Source of the DNA: Cheilinus undulatus
Lineage: Eukaryota > Chordata > Actinopteri > Labriformes > Labridae
DNA length: 64,000 nucleotides
Reading direction: 5' to 3'
NCBI RefSeq assembly: GCF_018320785.1
Contig: NC_054886.1
Coordinates: forward strand, 4,277,207-4,341,206
Part shown: in pieces, positions 60,231-64,000 of the stretch
Layout of the letters: each line of letters starts with the position of its first letter
Position numbering within the stretch: position 1 is the first letter of the stretch
Position numbers and translations under genes: made by a program
Notes under the pieces: generated by a model
What the model was told of the DNA's origin: nothing
Seen by the model: the letters and a program-made list of their open reading frames with translations, nothing else
Database searches by the model: none

Positions 60231-60690
60231 AAACCTTTTAAACCTGGAGCTGGTTTTATGTCGGGATTATTTTCCCCTTTTAAACCTGTAGCTGGTTTAT
60301 GTCAGGATTATTTTCTCCTTTTAAACCTGGAGCTGGTTTTATGTCGGGATTATTTTCTCCTTTTAAACCTGTAGCTGGTTTTATGTCGGGATTATTTTCT
60401 CCTTTTAAACCTGGAGCTGGTTTTATGTCGGGATTATTTTCTCCTTTTAAACCTGTAGCTGGTTTTATGTCGGGATTATTTTCTCCTTTTAAACCTGGAG
60501 CTGGTTTTATGTCGGGATTATTTTCCCCTTTTAAACCTGTAGCTGGTTTATGTCAGGATTATTTTCTCCTTTTAAACCTGTAGCTGGTTTTATGTCGGGA
60601 TTATTTTCTCCTTTTAAACCTGTAGCTGGTTTTATATTGGGATTATTTTCCCCTTTTACACATGTGACTGGTCTTATATTGGGATTATTA
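60231..60690 (+). repeat. 42-bp minisatellite
   Basis: About eleven tandem copies of a 41-42 bp unit (gctggttttatgtcgggatt plus attttctccttttaaacctg). Copies alternate between 'cctggagctgg' and 'cctgtagctgg' over the first seven or eight units, giving an 84-bp higher-order period. Two copies carry the same variant 'ggtttatgtcagg'. The repeated MSGLFSPFKPGAG-type open frame is a by-product. Confidence 0.95.
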
Positions 60691-61490
60691 ACTGTCCGTT
60701 TTACAAATGACACATTCCACCACTTAGAACAAAAACCAGGTCATCATTTTTAGATAAAAATTTTAAACCGAAATTATTTTAAAAAAAAAGGGGGTAAGGC
60801 ATGATTATTAAGAATTCTGACTTTTTTTCTCAGAATCTTAGCAATCTCATATAATGAATTCTTTCACTGTTGTATTCTTTTTCCTTAAATTTGACTTTAT
60901 ATCGATTTTGAGTTTTTAACCTTCTAATTTGACCTGAATTTTAACTTTTTCTCCTGATTCTGACTTCTCTTTTCATCTCCTATTTTTTACATTTCATCTC
61001 ATTATTGTGGTAAACTTCCTCTTTTTTCATCAACTTCGCTTTTCTTCATTTGTTTGCTCCCATAACTGTTTAGCTTAAATTTGTTTTTTCTAAATTCTAA
61101 TCATATTACTATGAGATGTTGCTAAAGTAAGATAACTAACGTTTTCATCTCATAATTTTGACTTTTAATCATATACTGTTTTTTATCTCACAATTTTGAC
61201 TTTTAATCATATTCTCATGTTTTTTATCTCACAATTTTGACTTTTAATCATATTCTCATGTTTTTTAATCTCATAATTTTGACTTTTAATCTTATACTTA
61301 CGACTTTTTATTTCATAATTATGAATTTTTTTTTTTAATGAATTGCCTTACTTTCCCGTTAGTTTTGTTTGTTTGGTTTTTTTGTTTGTTTGTTTGTTTG
61401 TTTGTTTTTTGTTTGTTTGGGGTTTTTTGGTTCCATTTCCATGTTTCTCACTGGGGAATCCATTGCAAAGCTCCAGTCTGAACCAGTTGT
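60691..61490. repeat. Simple and degenerate AT-rich repeats
   Basis: About 61140-61320 has roughly four copies of a 40-bp phrase (tctcacaattttgactttta plus atcatattctcatgtttttt). 61365-61420 is a (GTTT)n run. Nothing is coding. Confidence 0.8.
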
Positions 61491-61499
61491 GATGTAAGA

Positions 61500-61870
61500 A
61501 AGCAGCAACAAGAGGCAGTGCAGTTATGGCAGAAGACATTAGCGTGGATGCTGCTGAAGTGCCAGTTTTACCAGAACTTGACAACATTTCTTTATTAATA
61601 GAAGAACAAAGAACAGCAGAGGTTTTTTTTTTGTTTTCAAAAACGACAAATGTCATGTATTGCCATGTCTACAGCCGCCATGGTTTGCGGTGTTATGCAG
61701 TTATCTGTGGAGCTCACTCCTTCTGTAGGGGCGCAGCTCGGTAGCGGCTACATCACGTGTTTTGTTGCTCTGATTGGCCCGTAAAGATTTGACAGAGCAT
61801 TTATCTAATCACCCTCTGAGTTTTTTCAAAGGCTCTGCCCTTTCCCAAACGCTGTCTATGAGTGGTTTTA
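61500..61870 (+). mobile_element. Dispersed repeat with possible RecQ-like helicase fragment
   Basis: The translation from 61526 reads PVLPELDNISLLIEEQRTAE, recalling the Q-motif region of RecQ-like helicase fragments seen widely in fish genomes, but the Walker A motif that should follow is not present. The downstream part (ctgattggcccgtaaag, ccaaacgctgtctatgagtg) resembles the 3' side of the same dispersed repeat. It is likely a mobile-element fragment, not a host gene. Confidence 0.35.
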
Positions 61871-62390
61871 CACGTCCATCTAGTGTGTCAGGTTAGGCTT
61901 CCATAATTAACTGTAGAAATAGTTTTATTATTTTATTTTAAGAAGACCAGTGCTGTGAGAATGAAACAAAACAGTTATAATCTGTTTAAAAAGACTTCAT
62001 GGAAGATAGACTGGTGTTTCCTCGGTCTGAGCTCCTCCAAGAGACTCCTCTCTCCTCGCCTCTTCAAAGTTTTGTCATGAGAAGTACCCACAAAGTTGGA
62101 CCAAATAGTATCAGATCGTTGCATTAACTCGTGTCTTCGCTGATACCAATACCTGCATTTTAAGCATCGGATCAGAACAACTCTAGATGAGACAGAGACA
62201 ATCACTGTCATGAAGGAGAGCAAGGTAATATGGGAGGCCTCCTTTTTAATACAAGACATTGCACCCTGATCACAGGACAGAAATACCAGTAGAAGTCTCT
62301 CACATGCAGGTGGAGACTACAGAAATACGTCAGAGAAAGAAGTATGAGCAGATAAAATAAAGAGGCTGAGTAGAACCAGTTAAACAGTAG
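61871..62390. other. Receptor C 3' flank
   Basis: Contains the presumed 3' UTR of receptor C on the minus strand. No AATAAA was singled out. No other gene is recognised. Confidence 0.45.
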
Positions 62391-63918
62391 TCATTTAAAA
62401 TACATTAATAATGAAGCATCAGTGCCTTGTAAAGCTGCAGTCCCAGGCACTTCCTGGGTCCATCTGGTGGCCGTATTTACATAAAGTAATTCCTCCTCAT
62501 AGTTGAAAGCAGGTATGTGATTTCTCTCTGCTCTTGGAAGAAAAGTCACGGGGACATGGTTCAGGTGGTCTGAGCCTGGACTCTGTGAATCAAATATTTA
62601 CAATCACACATTAATCACAATCACAAGAGCATCATCAAAGAGTCTAGCCCAGTGATACTCAACGTGGGGTTCTTGAGCCATATGTGGCTCTTTTATGTCT
62701 TAATTCAAAATATTATATATTTATAATATTATACAGAGAAGCTTTGACCTCAGAATTTATCCAGTGCAAGTCACATTGATCAGTTTATTTCTCACACTAA
62801 TACAGAAGGCTTTAATTGTCAAACATAATTTTCAGTCTGTATTTTTTTGTCTGTATATTTCCATTTCCCTTATTTGCAATTTTTTGCCACTTTTAATCAT
62901 TTTTTGCTGCTTTTAGCCCATTTTTGCTGCTTCTTTTTGCCACTTTTATCCTATCCTAGTTTTTTGCCTCTGTTATTCTGCTTTTTGCTATTTGCATTTT
63001 TTCCCCTTAGTTTTTGTACCATTTTTTTGCCCATTCAAGCTGCCTTTTGCCATTAAATGCCCATTTTTGCCCATTTATTGTTACTTTCCATTCTTTTTTT
63101 TTTTTTCGGGGCTAAGTTTTTGCCACTTTTTGACTATTTTGCTACCTGTAACTTACTTTTTGTCAGTTCTCCCCCATTTCTGCCACTTACTGTTTTTGTC
63201 AATTGTCACTATTTTTGCCACTCTTTGCTGCTTTTGCCAATCTCCACCCATTTTTGCTGCTTTTTGACCATTTTTGCCACCTGTAACAGTTTTTATGTCA
63301 CTTCTCACCCATATCTGTCACTTATTATCCTCATTTTTGACACTTTTCTGCCGCTTTTAGACCTTTTTGTCAGCTTAAACTTATTTATTGCCACTTTAAC
63401 ACATTTTTCACCACTTAGATTGTGGCTCTTGCAATTGTATTTTTCAACAATTTGGCTCTTTGGTTGTGCAGGGTTGAGTAACACTGGTCTAGACAAAGAA
63501 ATCTAACAGACTTTACCTCGCTCTGTTCTTCACTGTCAGCTCCAAAACAGAAACAACATGTGCGGTCATCTTCAGGCAGAGCTGTGGATTCAACACAAAC
63601 CGTCAGTTTGATTTTAAACAAAAGGAGGTGAAATGTAGAAGAAAACTAAAGCAGGTACCTTCCGATGAAACGCTCTCTTCTTCACTGTCAGCGCCAAAAC
63701 AGAAACAACATGGGCATGTTCGCTCACCTTCAGGCAGAGCTGCGGAGTCAACACAAATCATCAGTTTGATTTAAAACAAAAGGAGGTGAAATGTAGAAGA
63801 AAACTAAAGTAGGTACCTCCCTGAAGCCGTATAATTTCAACAGCCAGACACACGATGATCAGTGCGAGGACAACGGCCAGGATCAGGAACATCTTCCTTG
63901 CTTCTACATCTGGATCAT
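62391..63918 (-). CDS. Receptor C (partial): ITIM-receptor relative with altered tail
   Basis: The 3' half of a gene continuing beyond the right edge. Exons: 63817-63918 (transmembrane; DDPDVEARKMFLILAVVLAL then IIVCLAVEIIRLQG), 63659-63739 (linker a, ALPEGERTCPCCFCFGADSE..), 63517-63581 (linker b, ALPEDDRTCCFCFGADSEEQ..), 62391-62582 (tail, SPGSDHLNHVPVTFLPRAER.., 63 residues to TGA). Phases join cleanly (1, 1, 0). The transmembrane and tail exons are clearly related to B1 and B2 ([20 protein letters not shown]). Differences are that the ITIM tyrosine is His (LNHVPV), the linker exon is duplicated and cysteine-rich, and the tail is longer with a new LLYVNT tyrosine. The V exon is outside the window. 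Orientation is opposite to the A/B cluster. Confidence 0.8.
62650..63486. mobile_element. hAT-like MITE in the receptor C intron
   Basis: Inverted ends CAGTGATACTCAACG and (minus strand) CAGTGTTACTCAACCC. Flanking 8-mers are GTCTAGCC (62642-62649) and GTCTAGAC (63487-63494), seven of eight identical. The interior on the + strand is a long irregular array of 'tttttgccactttt'-like phrases, as in 14546-15607. Confidence 0.85.
63517..63739 (-). repeat. Tandem exon duplication in receptor C
   Basis: A segment of about 140-160 bp containing a linker exon and flanking intron (aggaggtgaaatgtagaaga..) occurs twice in a row; intron copies lie at about 63592-63658 and 63750-63816. The exons differ in length, 65 against 81 nt, because the second copy in plus order ends later and keeps phase 1. 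Confidence 0.85.
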
Positions 63919-64000
63919 CTACAACAACACAATTCATGAAATAACACAGAGCTCAGGTGGTTTACAATCTGCCTGATGTTTGACTGAACATAAGAGGATA

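Noticed and set aside
60299-60583. Repetitive MSGLFSPFKPGAG protein
   Set aside because: By-product of the 42-bp minisatellite; the unit length is a multiple of three and lacks stops.

Overview
The window is nuclear DNA of a ray-finned fish, probably a percomorph teleost. The evidence is spliced genes with GT..AG introns, a HAUS4 orthologue, small single-V-domain ITIM receptors of the kind fish expand in clusters, and a dense load of teleost-type transposons (Tc1, hAT-like MITEs, L1, a Ty3/Gypsy-like LTR element). The species cannot be named from the sequence alone.

Layout. Positions 1-3775 are gene-poor and hold old transposon pieces. Positions 3776-47083 are a tandem duplication of a two-gene cassette (receptor A then receptor B, both on +). 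Unit 1 is about 3776-34051 with A1 at 4219-5292 and B1 at 22776-32862. Unit 2 is about 34052-47083 with A2 at 34469-35489 (a pseudogene) and B2 at 40670-45901. Each gene has five exons: signal peptide, one V-type Ig domain, transmembrane segment, short linker, and cytoplasmic ITIM tail. Unit 1 is about 17 kb longer, largely because of insertions absent from unit 2: a 3.7-kb element with GACGT-rich ends and a DUF4806-like gene remnant, a hAT-like MITE, a 632-bp insertion, a full-length 6.0-kb L1 just upstream of B1, a 3-kb foldback element, and a young 3.2-kb LTR element in the long B1 intron.

Positions 47.1-50.8 kb hold transposon relics and unassigned sequence. HAUS4 (augmin complex) occupies 51069-58219 on the minus strand as nine coding exons encoding about 369 residues. 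Its introns hold a Tc1 relic, two copies of a long-TIR DNA element and a nested hAT-like MITE. Positions 58.2-62.4 kb hold the HAUS4 promoter area, a hAT MITE, minisatellites and a possible helicase fragment. The right edge holds the 3' half of a further receptor, C (62391-63918, minus strand). Its main ITIM tyrosine is replaced by histidine and its cysteine-rich tail exon is tandemly duplicated.

Biologically, the receptors look like a rapidly evolving inhibitory immune-receptor cluster. B1 and B2 differ heavily in the V exon, mostly at loop positions, but hardly at all in the transmembrane and signalling exons. A2 has decayed, and C has an altered signalling tail. HAUS4 is an unrelated housekeeping gene beside the cluster.
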